Virus record (IMG/VR): IMGVR_UViG_3300049825_000443
Span: 1-28,039 of that record
Reading direction: 5' to 3' (one strand)
Length of the DNA stretch: 28,039 bases
From: a virus
In this document: positions 20,535 to 27,918 of the stretch, piece after piece
Numbering within the stretch: position 1 is the stretch's first letter
How the letters are laid out: every line of letters starts with the position of its first letter
Program-made: the position numbers and the translations under genes
The notes under the pieces: generated by a model
Told to the model about the DNA's origin: nothing
Database searches by the model: none
What the model saw: the letters and a program-made list of their open reading frames with translations, nothing else

Positions 20535-20669
20535 ATGCATGAACCCTATTCGAGCACCGCACCACCGCGCCCCGTCGTGACCGCCGTGCTGGTGTTCGTG
20601 CTGGCTGAGGTGTTCGGCATCCTGTTGCTGCTGGCCAGCATTGCCCTCTCGGCGCCTGGCCCCGCATGA
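20535..20669 (+). CDS. Small single-span membrane protein
   Basis: 44 aa. A short Pro-rich start (MHEPYSSTAPPRP) is followed by one strongly hydrophobic helix (VVTAVLVFVLAEVFGILLLL) and a short end. Its TGA overlaps the next ATG (ATGA at 20666). As first gene of the late rightward operon it could be a lysis-related or accessory membrane peptide; small proteins of this type commonly precede the DksA-like gene in related prophages. Function unknown. Confidence 0.55.
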   Translation: MHEPYSSTAPPRPVVTAVLVFVLAEVFGILLLLASIALSAPGPA

Positions 20670-20923
20670 ACGACGTTCCCACACAGGCCATGCGCCGCCG
20701 CCGCGCTGCCCTGGTGGCGGCGCTTGACGCCGTAGACCGCACCGATGCGCGCCACGCCGTAGCCCGTGCGTTGCATGGCGCAGGCCCGCTTGAGTGTGAC
20801 ACCTGCGGCGAAACCATTCCGCCAGATGAACGCGCCTCGGCACCCAAGGCCGAGCAGTGCGCCGCCTGCCGCGCCGCGCTGGCGCTGCCGCTGCTGTCTC
20901 TTCGTTCCCGCTTTTCAACCTGA
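20666..20923 (+). CDS. DksA/TraR-type zinc-finger protein
   Basis: 85 aa. The C-terminal four-Cys zinc finger 'CDTCGETIPPDERASAPKAEQCAAC'-type (C44, C47, C65, C68) has the C-x-x-C-G-x-x-I-P-x-x-R-x-x-A-x-P pattern of the DksA/TraR family. The N-terminal ~40 residues form a short helix, as in phage TraR-like proteins, which are much shorter than DksA. Such proteins enter the secondary channel of RNA polymerase and modulate transcription. It overlaps the upstream membrane peptide gene by 4 bp. Confidence 0.8.
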   Translation: MNDVPTQAMRRRRAALVAALDAVDRTDARHAVARALHGAGPLECDTCGETIPPDERASAPKAEQCAACRAALALPLLSLRSRFST

Positions 20924-20944
20924 CAGATCGAAAGGTGCTCACCC

Positions 20945-21226
20945 GTGTCTGAACAAAACATAAACGTCGTTGCCTTGGCTCAATTGGCCGAGGTGAAGGG
21001 TCAGTTGCAGCAGATTTCCCAGCAGCTTCACATGAACAGTGAGGCAACGAACCGCCGAATTGATGACCTGCGCCATTCCGTAGAGGGGCGCCTGGCCGGG
21101 CATGAGTCGCGCCTTGGCACGCTTGAGAGAAACGAACGCGGCACAGCCATCCGCGTAGCGGGCATTGCCGCTGGGGCCAGCGCTCTGGTCAGCGCCGCCG
21201 TGGCGCTGGCCAAGGGCGCAAACTAG
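20945..21226 (+). CDS. Coiled-coil protein with C-terminal membrane segment
   Basis: 93 aa from GTG 20945, with ribosome-binding site GAAAGGTG about 9 bp upstream. Helical heptad-like region 'LAQLAEVKGQLQQISQQLHM', 'RIDDLRHSVEGRLAGHESRLGTLERNE', then a moderately hydrophobic C-terminal helix (IAAGASALVSAAVALAKGA). This layout recurs in small proteins upstream of terminase genes in Mu-like phages (DUF2730-like or holin-associated), but the assignment is uncertain. Next gene starts 13 bp downstream. Confidence 0.55.
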   Translation: MSEQNINVVALAQLAEVKGQLQQISQQLHMNSEATNRRIDDLRHSVEGRLAGHESRLGTLERNERGTAIRVAGIAAGASALVSAAVALAKGAN

Positions 21227-21239
21227 GCCACGCTGCCCA

Positions 21240-21749
21240 GTGGCCTACGACACCGCTGTCCGCAAGAAGGTGCGCGCGAACTACGTGCAGGGCATGGCAC
21301 TTACGTCGGCCGCCAGCGCAGCGAATGTGCCCTACAACACCGCGCGCACCTGGAAGCGCCAGGAAGCCGAGGCCGGTGACGACTGGGACATCGCGCGCGC
21401 TTCGCGCCGCATGACGAAGAGCGGCGTCGAAGAGCTGGTGAACCAGGTGCTGCCAGAGCTGGCTGAGCAGTTTGTGGCCACCATCAAGGCGCTGAAGGCC
21501 GACCACAAGATCAAGCCAGCCGATCGGGGCAAGATTTTGGTGCAGTTGATGGACGGTTACGGCAAGGCCATTTCGGCCTCTACGCGCGGCAGCCCGAACA
21601 GCAACCGCCTGGCCACGGCGCTGGACGTGATCAAGGTGCTGACGGACCTGTTCGCCAAGCATCACCCGAAGCTGCGCCCGCAGTTCGTGCATGCGGTAGA
21701 GCAGTTCGGCCCCGAGCTGATGCGCCACTTCTCCAGCGGGGCCACCTGA
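21240..21749 (+). CDS. Terminase small subunit-like protein (DUF1804, Mu gp27)
   Basis: 169 aa from GTG 21240 (MAYDTAVRKKVRANYV); the frame extends upstream over the previous gene, so the GTG is preferred. N-terminal HTH: 'TSAASAANVPYNTARTWKRQ', then 'GDDWDIARASRRMTKSGVEELVNQVLPELAEQF' in family order, and a C-terminal helical part ending 'FGPELMRHF'. This is the DUF1804 pattern (V-R-x-x-Y-V...A-A-x-x-x-x-V-P-x-x-T-A-R-x-W-K...G-D-D-W-D-x-A-R). It recognises DNA for packaging with the large subunit. Its stop overlaps the terL start (TGATG). Confidence 0.85.
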   Translation: MAYDTAVRKKVRANYVQGMALTSAASAANVPYNTARTWKRQEAEAGDDWDIARASRRMTKSGVEELVNQVLPELAEQFVATIKALKADHKIKPADRGKILVQLMDGYGKAISASTRGSPNSNRLATALDVIKVLTDLFAKHHPKLRPQFVHAVEQFGPELMRHFSSGAT

Positions 21750-23401
21750 TGCGCCGGGCCCAGTTGCGCGACAAAGACTTCCTGGAAGAGCTGGCGGCCT
21801 ATGCCGACGCGCAGCGCACGCTGATTGAGGCTGAGTGCGATGGCTTCGACACCGACGCAGCAGCCAGGGACATTCGCGCCACGCGGGCGCAGGGCGACTT
21901 CAGGTTCTTCTGCCGCACGTACTTTCCGCACTACATCAAGGCCGATGAAAGCCTGTTTCAGAAGTGGTTCTACGACAACGTGCCGCTGCTGATAGACCGG
22001 CCGACGGGGCAGCTCATCAATCTGAGTGCGCCTCGCGGTGAGGCGAAGTCAACGCTGGGGTCGATGCTGTTGCCGCTGTGGTGCGTCATCACCGGCCGGA
22101 AGCATTACATCCCCATCGTGATGGACAGTTGGGACCAGGCGGTGACGATGGTGGAAGCCATCAAGACCGAGCTGACCGACAACCCGCGGCTGGCGATGGA
22201 CTACCCGCAGCAGACGGGCCGGGGCCGGGTGTGGAAGGCCGGCGTGATCCTCACGGCCAACAACCGCAAGGTGCAAGCCTTCGGCAGCGCCAAGAAGATG
22301 CGGGGCATCCGCCACGGCCCGCACCGGCCTGACCTGGTGCCTCTGGACGACATCGAGAACGACGAGAACGTTCGTTCCCTGGTCCAGCGCAACAAGCTGG
22401 AGCGCTGGGTGAAGATGACGGTGCTCAATCTCGGGCCGCCCGAGGGCACGATGGATGTGCTGGGCCTGAACACGATCTTGCACTATGACTCGGTGGCCAA
22501 CCGCTTCCACAGGGCGCCGCGCTGGGTGCGGCGCAAGTTCAAGAGCATTGTGCGATGGCCCGACCGCATGGACCTGTGGCAGCAGTGGGAAGAGCTGTTC
22601 ATCAACGAAGCCGCCTCGGACGACGAAGACCAGGTCGAGCAGGCCAGCGTCATCAGCGCGGCCGACGCCTTCTACGCGCAGAACAAGGCCGAGATGGACC
22701 GCGGGGCCATTGTCAGCTGGCCCACGGTGCGCCCGCTGCTGGAGCTGATGAAGATTCGCGCCGAGGATCACCATGCCTTCGACTGCGAGCACCAGAACGA
22801 CCCGACAAACGACGAGAACTCATGCTTCACCAACATGCAGTTCTGGGTGCACCCGGATGGCAAGTGGATATTCCACGGCGTTCTGGACCCGAGCCTGGGC
22901 AAGATGGGCCGCAAGGGCGACCCGGCGGCAATTCTGGTGGGCGGCTTTCGGCGCGACATCACCAAGCTGAGCATCGTTGAGGCAGCGGTGGCCCGCATGC
23001 GGCCGGAGCTGCAGCTAGAGAAGCTCATCGCCTTCCAGCAGGAGTACCACTGCATCGTATGGGGCATCGAGGACACAGCGTTTCAGGAATATTTCCGCCA
23101 GCAGATCGTCTTGCAATCGGCTCAGCGTGGTGTGCCGATCCCGGCGATCGGCATCAACAACCCGAGCGACAAGGATCTGCTGATCGAGGCCGTGGCGCCG
23201 CACGTCAACAACGGTCTGATCCTCTTCCACCAGCGCCACACCGTGCTGAACACGCAGACGCGCCACTGGCCCGAAGCCGACCACGACGACGGCCCTGACG
23301 CGGTGCAGATGCTCTGGCGCCTGTGCCTCAGCCGGGCCGGCGGCATTCCCCGCATCCGCATGGGCAAGCGCACCGAAAAGGGCATCAGCAGGCCATCATG
23401 A
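21749..23401 (+). CDS. terL: Terminase large subunit (Mu gp28 type)
   Basis: 550 aa. ATPase half: Walker A-like 'SAPRGEAKST' at 93-102 and an acidic Walker B-like 'DLVPLDDIENDENV' at ~195-208. Nuclease half (RNase H-like): 'GVLDPSLGK' with D at ~378, 'GIEDTAFQEYF', and 'HDDGPDAVQMLW' near the C-terminus, giving the three acidic positions expected. It packages DNA into the head using ATP; Mu-type enzymes cut outside the prophage ends by headful. The start overlaps the small-subunit stop, and its stop overlaps the portal ATG. Confidence 0.93.
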   Translation: MRRAQLRDKDFLEELAAYADAQRTLIEAECDGFDTDAAARDIRATRAQGDFRFFCRTYFPHYIKADESLFQKWFYDNVPLLIDRPTGQLINLSAPRGEAKSTLGSMLLPLWCVITGRKHYIPIVMDSWDQAVTMVEAIKTELTDNPRLAMDYPQQTGRGRVWKAGVILTANNRKVQAFGSAKKMRGIRHGPHRPDLVPLDDIENDENVRSLVQRNKLERWVKMTVLNLGPPEGTMDVLGLNTILHYDSVANRFHRAPRWVRRKFKSIVRWPDRMDLWQQWEELFINEAASDDEDQVEQASVISAADAFYAQNKAEMDRGAIVSWPTVRPLLELMKIRAEDHHAFDCEHQNDPTNDENSCFTNMQFWVHPDGKWIFHGVLDPSLGKMGRKGDPAAILVGGFRRDITKLSIVEAAVARMRPELQLEKLIAFQQEYHCIVWGIEDTAFQEYFRQQIVLQSAQRGVPIPAIGINNPSDKDLLIEAVAPHVNNGLILFHQRHTVLNTQTRHWPEADHDDGPDAVQMLWRLCLSRAGGIPRIRMGKRTEKGISRPS

Positions 23402-25086
23402 GCAAAACCAATTTCAAGGGGCTGATTCGCAGCCTCAGCGGCTGGCTGGGCAAGAGCCTGGCCGGGCCTGACACCGACCCGCAGCGCTTCTTCGGCACGC
23501 TGTACGCGCTCCCCAACCCCGACCCCATCCTGCGGCAGATGGGCCAGGCCGAGAAGGTGTACTACAGCATCGCGGCAGACCCGCATGTGCTGGGCGACAT
23601 CCGCAGCATTCGCGGGAACTTTCGCAGCCACAGCTACCGGCTGAATGCCGGCGACGAAGGCGACAGCAAGAGCCTGGCCGCGCTGGAACTGTGTGAGCAG
23701 TGGATGGAGCGCTGCAGGCCCAACCCGCTGGCCGACTGGCTGGAGGTGATGTGGCAGATGAGCAGCTCGTTCATGACGGGCTACAGGCCGCACGAGACGC
23801 CGTACACGCTGCAGGACGGCAAGTACCTTCCTGAGCAGGTGCTTGACAGGCCGGCCCGGCGCTTCGTCTTCAACTCCCTGGGCGAGCCGCTGCTCATCAC
23901 GCGCGATGCGCCGCTGGGCAAGCCAGTAGAGCCCTACCAGTTCATCATCAGCCGGCACATGGCCGACAGCGTGAACCCCTACGGCGTGGCGGTGCTGTCG
24001 TCGTGCTTCTGGCCCTGGACCTTCAAGACCGGCGGCTGGCGCTACTTCGTGAAGTACTGCGAGCGGCACGGTCTGCCTTGGCCGGTAGGCCGCTATCCAA
24101 TGGGCACGAATGATGGCGACATCGCGCTGCTGGAGAAGGCGCTGGCCAACATGGTGGAGGCCGGCTACGTGGTGGCGCCCGAGGGCACGGGGCTGGAACT
24201 GCTCACCCCCAAGAACAGCAGCGGTGGGTTGCCCCAAGAGAACCTCATCGACCTGGCCAACCGGGAGATGAGCAAGGCGCTCACCGGGCAGGCGATGGTG
24301 GCCGAGCTGCAGGGCGCCGGTGCCCGGGCAGCCAGCGAAACCGCGATGAAGCGGCAGGAGAGCATTGACGACTCGGTGCGCGACATCGCGGCCGAGAGCA
24401 TGGGCAGCATCTTCCGCTGGGTCACGCTGTTCAACTTCGGCGACGGGATCGCGCCGCCCACGCTGGAGTTCTTTCAGCACGAGAACGCCGGCAAGGACCG
24501 TGCTGAGACGTACCAGATCGCCGCCAACATGGGCGCCAGGCCCAGCCGCAAAGGCATGCTGCAGGAACTGGGCATCCCCGAGGCGGAAACCCCCGATGAT
24601 GAGCTGCAGCCGCGCCAGGTGGCCGCACCGGTGGTGGGCGCACCGCCCGCGCCGGGCCCGGCCGGCGCAAAGCCCGCGCCGACGAAGGCGGACACGAACC
24701 CTGACCCCGGCGGCGGTGACGGCACGCAGTTCGCCAGCGCGGGGGATGCTGCGCCGATGTATGCCAGCCGCAAGGTTCTGAACGCCGACAAGGCGGCCGA
24801 CTTCTCAGGCATCGCCGGCTTCGAGTTCGCCAAGGCCGGCGGCATGACGGAGGACGAAGCCATCGCGCTGGCCGCCGAGGCGGCCGACCAGGCGATCGAG
24901 GACCAGATGATTGCCCCGGTGGCCCGCATGCTGGCCCAGTACGAAGCGGACGGCCGCACGCTCGAAGAGTTCGTCATCGACCTGGAGAAGATGGTCGGTG
25001 CCATGGACGATGAAGCGGTGCGCGAGGTGCTGGAGCGATCGCTGCGGTATTCCATCCTGGCCGGTGCGGCCACGAAGGTGGCGTGA
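23398..25086 (+). CDS. Portal protein (DUF935, Mu gp29)
   Basis: 562 aa from ATG 23398 (MSKTNFKGLIRSLSGWLG), overlapping the terminase stop as ATGA. 'YYSIAADPHVLGDIRSIRGNF', 'RPNPLADWLEVMWQMSSSFMTGYRPHE' and 'WPWTFKTGGWRYFVKYCERHGLPWPVGRYP' (in pieces) are DUF935 landmarks; then 'EMSKALTGQAMVAELQGAGARAASE' and a C-terminal helical part. The Pro/Ala-rich linker at ~405-440 separates the portal core from the helical tail. Forms the dodecameric ring through which DNA enters the capsid. Confidence 0.93.
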   Translation: MSKTNFKGLIRSLSGWLGKSLAGPDTDPQRFFGTLYALPNPDPILRQMGQAEKVYYSIAADPHVLGDIRSIRGNFRSHSYRLNAGDEGDSKSLAALELCEQWMERCRPNPLADWLEVMWQMSSSFMTGYRPHETPYTLQDGKYLPEQVLDRPARRFVFNSLGEPLLITRDAPLGKPVEPYQFIISRHMADSVNPYGVAVLSSCFWPWTFKTGGWRYFVKYCERHGLPWPVGRYPMGTNDGDIALLEKALANMVEAGYVVAPEGTGLELLTPKNSSGGLPQENLIDLANREMSKALTGQAMVAELQGAGARAASETAMKRQESIDDSVRDIAAESMGSIFRWVTLFNFGDGIAPPTLEFFQHENAGKDRAETYQIAANMGARPSRKGMLQELGIPEAETPDDELQPRQVAAPVVGAPPAPGPAGAKPAPTKADTNPDPGGGDGTQFASAGDAAPMYASRKVLNADKAADFSGIAGFEFAKAGGMTEDEAIALAAEAADQAIEDQMIAPVARMLAQYEADGRTLEEFVIDLEKMVGAMDDEAVREVLERSLRYSILAGAATKVA

Positions 25087-25271
25087 TGAATGAGCAGGAC
25101 AAGGCGAACCTCATGCGCCTTCGCCAGGCCGTGGCAGAGCTACCGCAGGAAGACCAGGCGAAGGTGAACCGCTGCGTCGCCACGCTCACCGCCGTGGTGG
25201 ACGCGCTGGGCTACCGCGGTTTGGTGGCGCTGGCCATCGTGGCCGTTGAGCAAGACGTGGCAAAACTCTGA
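25086..25271 (+). CDS. Small conserved-looking protein between portal and F-like genes
   Basis: 61 aa from ATG 25086, sharing a base with the portal stop; its own stop shares a base with the next start. Two helices (KANLMRLRQAVAELPQEDQAKV and VATLTAVVDALG) and a hydrophobic end (LVALAIVAVEQDVAKL). No family recognised. The tight one-base couplings on both sides show it is translated as part of the head operon. Confidence 0.6.
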   Translation: MNEQDKANLMRLRQAVAELPQEDQAKVNRCVATLTAVVDALGYRGLVALAIVAVEQDVAKL

Positions 25272-26509
25272 TGGCCGACGAAATTTTTGCCCGGCCCTTC
25301 GGCGTGCGCTTCGATGAGGCCATCAGCTACCTGAAGGGCAAGCTGCCCGAGGCCAGCGTGGCCTGGGATGACCTGGCCGGGCCGGTGCATGCGAAGGTCT
25401 TCACGGTAGCAGGCAGCACCACCGCGGATGTGGTGGACGACCTGCACCAGGCAATGGTCAACGCGGTGGCAAACGGCACCACGCTGACGCAGTTCCGCAA
25501 GGAATTCGACGCCACGGTGCAGAAGACAGGCTGGGCGTACAAGGGCAAGCGCGGCTGGCGCACGAGTGTCATCTTCAACGCGAACATGCGCTCGGCCCAC
25601 ATGGCAGGCCGCTGGGCGCAGATTGAGGCCAACGCCGACCGGCGGCCGTTCCTGCAATACCGCACCGCGGGCGATGCGCGCGTGCGCAAGCAGCACCGCC
25701 AGTGGAACGGGCTGATCTTCCCGGTGGGTGATGCCTTCTGGCAGACCCACTATCCGCCCAACGGGTGGAACTGCCGCTGCACGGTGCGTGCCTACAGCCA
25801 GGACGACCTGGACCGCAAGAACCTGCAGGTCTCAAAGCCCTTCGATCTGAAGATGCGCAACGTGGTCAACCGCGACGGCGCCACGACTGACATGGTGCCG
25901 GTCGGCATCGACCCCGGCTGGGATCACAACGTCGGCAAGGCGTGGGTCAACCCCGAGGTGGCCCTGGGCAACAAGCTGGCCCGCCTGCCGCGCGATCTGC
26001 AGGGGCTGCTGGTGGACAAGACCATCTCACCGGCCTATCAAACGGCCATTGCAGAGCGCTGGAAGGCGTTTCGCGGCAGCGCCGAAGCGGCGGCGGTGCC
26101 CAAAGGCGAAGCACAGATCGTCGGATTCCTGGACAGCGCCACGCTGGACGGATTGGCCAGCGCCGTGCCCGATCTGCAGGTGGCGTCCACGGCCGTGGGC
26201 GTTTTCGATACACAGCTCTCCGGTGGCAAGCTCGAACAGACCTGGCCGAAAGCCTGGGTCGATGATCTGCCCATCGAACTTCGCAACTACCGCGCGGTGC
26301 TCTGGGATCGTGTCAACCAGGTGCTGGTGGTGGTGCCGCAAGGAGAACTTCCGGGCCAGGGCCAGCCGCGCCTGGGCACGATCATCCTGCAGCCGAACGC
26401 AAAGACCGGATTCGGCCCAGCTTTGGCGGTGGAGAAGCTCGAATCGGCCACGGCCACGCAACTACTGGACACCAGCCGCTTTGTACCGCTGGCGGGGAGA
26501 GTGAAGTGA
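25271..26509 (+). CDS. Minor head protein (Mu F / SPP1 gp7-like) with extra C-terminal domain
   Basis: 412 aa. The N-terminal ~190 residues hold the head-morphogenesis domain: 'WRTSVIFNANMRSAHMAGRW', 'QYRTAGDARVRKQHRQWNG', and 'HYPPNGWNCRCTVRAYSQDDL' (the conserved P-P-x-G-x-x-C-R-C). It joins portal and capsid and may be ejected with DNA. Residues ~250-412 form an additional alpha/beta domain ('QIVGFLDSATLDGL', 'ELRNYRAVLWDRVNQVLVVVPQ', 'GTIILQPNAKTG') resembling the nuclease-like (PBECR) domains often fused to Mu F proteins. That domain call is tentative and I cannot fix catalytic residues. Confidence 0.85.
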   Translation: MADEIFARPFGVRFDEAISYLKGKLPEASVAWDDLAGPVHAKVFTVAGSTTADVVDDLHQAMVNAVANGTTLTQFRKEFDATVQKTGWAYKGKRGWRTSVIFNANMRSAHMAGRWAQIEANADRRPFLQYRTAGDARVRKQHRQWNGLIFPVGDAFWQTHYPPNGWNCRCTVRAYSQDDLDRKNLQVSKPFDLKMRNVVNRDGATTDMVPVGIDPGWDHNVGKAWVNPEVALGNKLARLPRDLQGLLVDKTISPAYQTAIAERWKAFRGSAEAAAVPKGEAQIVGFLDSATLDGLASAVPDLQVASTAVGVFDTQLSGGKLEQTWPKAWVDDLPIELRNYRAVLWDRVNQVLVVVPQGELPGQGQPRLGTIILQPNAKTGFGPALAVEKLESATATQLLDTSRFVPLAGRVK

Positions 26510-26515
26510 TTCACC
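26500..26515 (+). promoter_or_regulatory. Candidate late-activator dyad, copy 3 (lysis genes)
   Basis: AGTGAA-GTGA-TTCACC followed directly by AAGAC and GCGGC, matching the two other copies except for one base in the left arm. It straddles the stop of the F-like gene and lies 60 bp (centre to ATG) ahead of the endolysin gene. The 58-bp gap there is unusual in an operon whose other genes overlap, which supports a promoter at this point. Confidence 0.45.
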
Positions 26516-26567
26516 AAGACGCGGCAGAGGCGGGCTTCTACAGTCTCGTGGCCGCTGAAGCCACCCC

Positions 26568-26999
26568 ATGAGCCGAGAGATCAACGACCTCCACGCACGC
26601 GTGGCCGCCATGTGCCGATCGCACGCGGCGGCCTGCGCGGCTGCAGGCATTGACCTGCTCGTGACGCAGACCTTTCGCAGCGCAGCCGAACAGGACGTGC
26701 TCTTCGCACAGGGCCGAACCACGCCGGGCAATATCGTCACAAACGCCAGGGGCGGCGAGTCCTGGCACCAGTGGCGTCTTGCCTATGACGTGGTGCCTTT
26801 GTTGGCCGGCAAGCCGGTGTGGCGCACCAGCGGTCGGGATGGCGTGCTGTGGGCCAAGGTTGGTGCACTGGGCGAACAGTGCGGCCTGGAATGGGCCGGC
26901 CGCTGGAAAGGCGAGCTGCGCGAGATGGCCCACTTCCAGATGACTGACGGCCTGACTATCGCCGACCTGCAGGCCGGCAGGCAACCGAGGATCGCGTGA
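26568..26999 (+). CDS. Endolysin, M15-type peptidase
   Basis: 143 aa. 'LLVTQTFRSAAEQDVLFAQGR', 'GNIVTNARGGESWHQWRLAYDVV' and 'MAHFQMTDG' give the M15/VanY zinc ligands H67, D74 and H122, with the usual T-x-x-F-R-S-x-x-E-Q and Q-G-R-T-x-P-G motifs. It would cut the peptide of peptidoglycan at lysis. No signal peptide is visible, so release needs a holin; the next gene supplies a candidate. The usual 'YHNYGLA' of the family is here 'WHQWRLA', a modest change around the active site. It follows the dyad at 26500-26515. Confidence 0.87.
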   Translation: MSREINDLHARVAAMCRSHAAACAAAGIDLLVTQTFRSAAEQDVLFAQGRTTPGNIVTNARGGESWHQWRLAYDVVPLLAGKPVWRTSGRDGVLWAKVGALGEQCGLEWAGRWKGELREMAHFQMTDGLTIADLQAGRQPRIA

Positions 27000-27592
27000 T
27001 GGATGTCCATTGGAAGAAGGCTCTCCCGTTCCTGGGCGCGCTGGTCACCGGCGGCGTGCCCGCAATGGTCACCGCCGCGGCCAGCGCCATCGGCGACGCG
27101 CTGGGCACAACCGTCGCGCCAACGAAGGATGCCGTCGACAAGGCGATGGCCGCTGCCACGCCAGAGCAGATTGCCGTGCTGAGCCAGATCGACGCCGACT
27201 TGAAGGTGCAGATGCGGTCCTTCGAAGTGCAGGAGTTGCAGATCGAGGCCGGCACGACAAAAGCCTACCTGGCCGACATCGATTCGGCCCGAAGGGCGCA
27301 TGCCCAGCAGACCGGCGTGCTGCGCCTAGCCTACGGTATCAACGCGCTGAGCTATTTACTGATCGCCATCGTGATCGTCGGCTGCTTTCTGCTCATGAGC
27401 GGCCGGTGGGATGTCAAGGTAGACGCAGGCATTGCCGCGATGCTGGGCAGCCTGATCGGCGCCTCCGTGCAATGGGTGCTTGCTCAAAGCCAGCAGGCCA
27501 ACAGCTACTGCTTTGGCAGCAGCCCCTCCAGCCGCCAGGCCAATGCCGAACTCAGCGCGGCTGTCACTGGTGCCCTGAAGTCGCCTCGCTGA
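26999..27592 (+). CDS. Holin-like membrane protein
   Basis: 197 aa from ATG 26999, sharing a base with the endolysin stop. A helical start contains a weakly hydrophobic stretch (FLGALVTGGVPAMVTAAASAIG); an amphipathic middle (EQIAVLSQIDADLKVQMRSFEVQEL) follows. Two strong hydrophobic helices come next (ALSYLLIAIVIVGCFLLMSG and AAMLGSLIGASVQWVLAQSQ). This is the layout of phage holin families of the 3TM type with a long cytoplasmic helix. It ends with a Ser/Gln-rich tail. Adjacent to the endolysin, it most likely forms the membrane lesion. Confidence 0.7.
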   Translation: MDVHWKKALPFLGALVTGGVPAMVTAAASAIGDALGTTVAPTKDAVDKAMAAATPEQIAVLSQIDADLKVQMRSFEVQELQIEAGTTKAYLADIDSARRAHAQQTGVLRLAYGINALSYLLIAIVIVGCFLLMSGRWDVKVDAGIAAMLGSLIGASVQWVLAQSQQANSYCFGSSPSSRQANAELSAAVTGALKSPR

Positions 27593-27621
27593 GGCCATCA
27601 CCCCCGAAAGGAATCCACGCC

Positions 27622-27918
27622 GTGTCCTACTCATTCACCGTGCGCGCCGCCACCAAGGCCGCCGTGCTCGCCCTGGTCGTTGCGCAGCTCGACCAGGTGC
27701 AGGCGCAGCAACCCCAGCACGAATTTGGCCGGGTTCCGGCCGAGTCTGCCGCCACGGCCTTCGTGAACATCCTGCCCGACGACCCGAACCTCGATGTCGT
27801 GGTGTCCGTCAATGGCTCAATCGGCTGGCGAGGCACCTGGGGCGCCGATCACAGCATCACCGCGGCCGGATTCGGGGTGTATGCCCGACTGGAACCGCGC
27901 GAAGCCACCGGCCCGTAA
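27622..27918 (+). CDS. Small phage protein, unknown
   Basis: 98 aa from GTG 27622, with GAAAGGA ribosome-binding site. Same frame is open far upstream, but only this part has natural composition. Starts (M)SYSFTVRAATKAAVLALVVAQLDQV, then 'ATAFVNILPDDPNLDVVVSVNGSIGWRG' and 'ITAAGFGVYARLEPRE'. It reads as an alpha/beta protein of a kind found near lysis or head genes in siphovirus-like and Mu-like phages (S-F-x-V-R-A-x-T-K-x-x-A). Last gene of the rightward operon in this window; function unknown. Confidence 0.65.
   Translation: MSYSFTVRAATKAAVLALVVAQLDQVQAQQPQHEFGRVPAESAATAFVNILPDDPNLDVVVSVNGSIGWRGTWGADHSITAAGFGVYARLEPREATGP

Noticed and set aside
23122-24480. 452-aa minus-strand frame across terminase and portal
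   Set aside because: Shadow of two strongly supported genes; His/Arg/Val-rich with no recognisable motif.
26507-26572. 22-codon GTG frame between the F-like and endolysin genes
   Set aside because: Too short, it overlaps the dyad and has no separate ribosome-binding site; a promoter/leader is more likely.
27010-27621. Long upstream extension of the 98-aa frame ending at 27918
   Set aside because: The extension overlaps the holin-like gene in another frame and is Arg/Gly-rich; a GTG at 27622 with a good ribosome-binding site gives the natural start.
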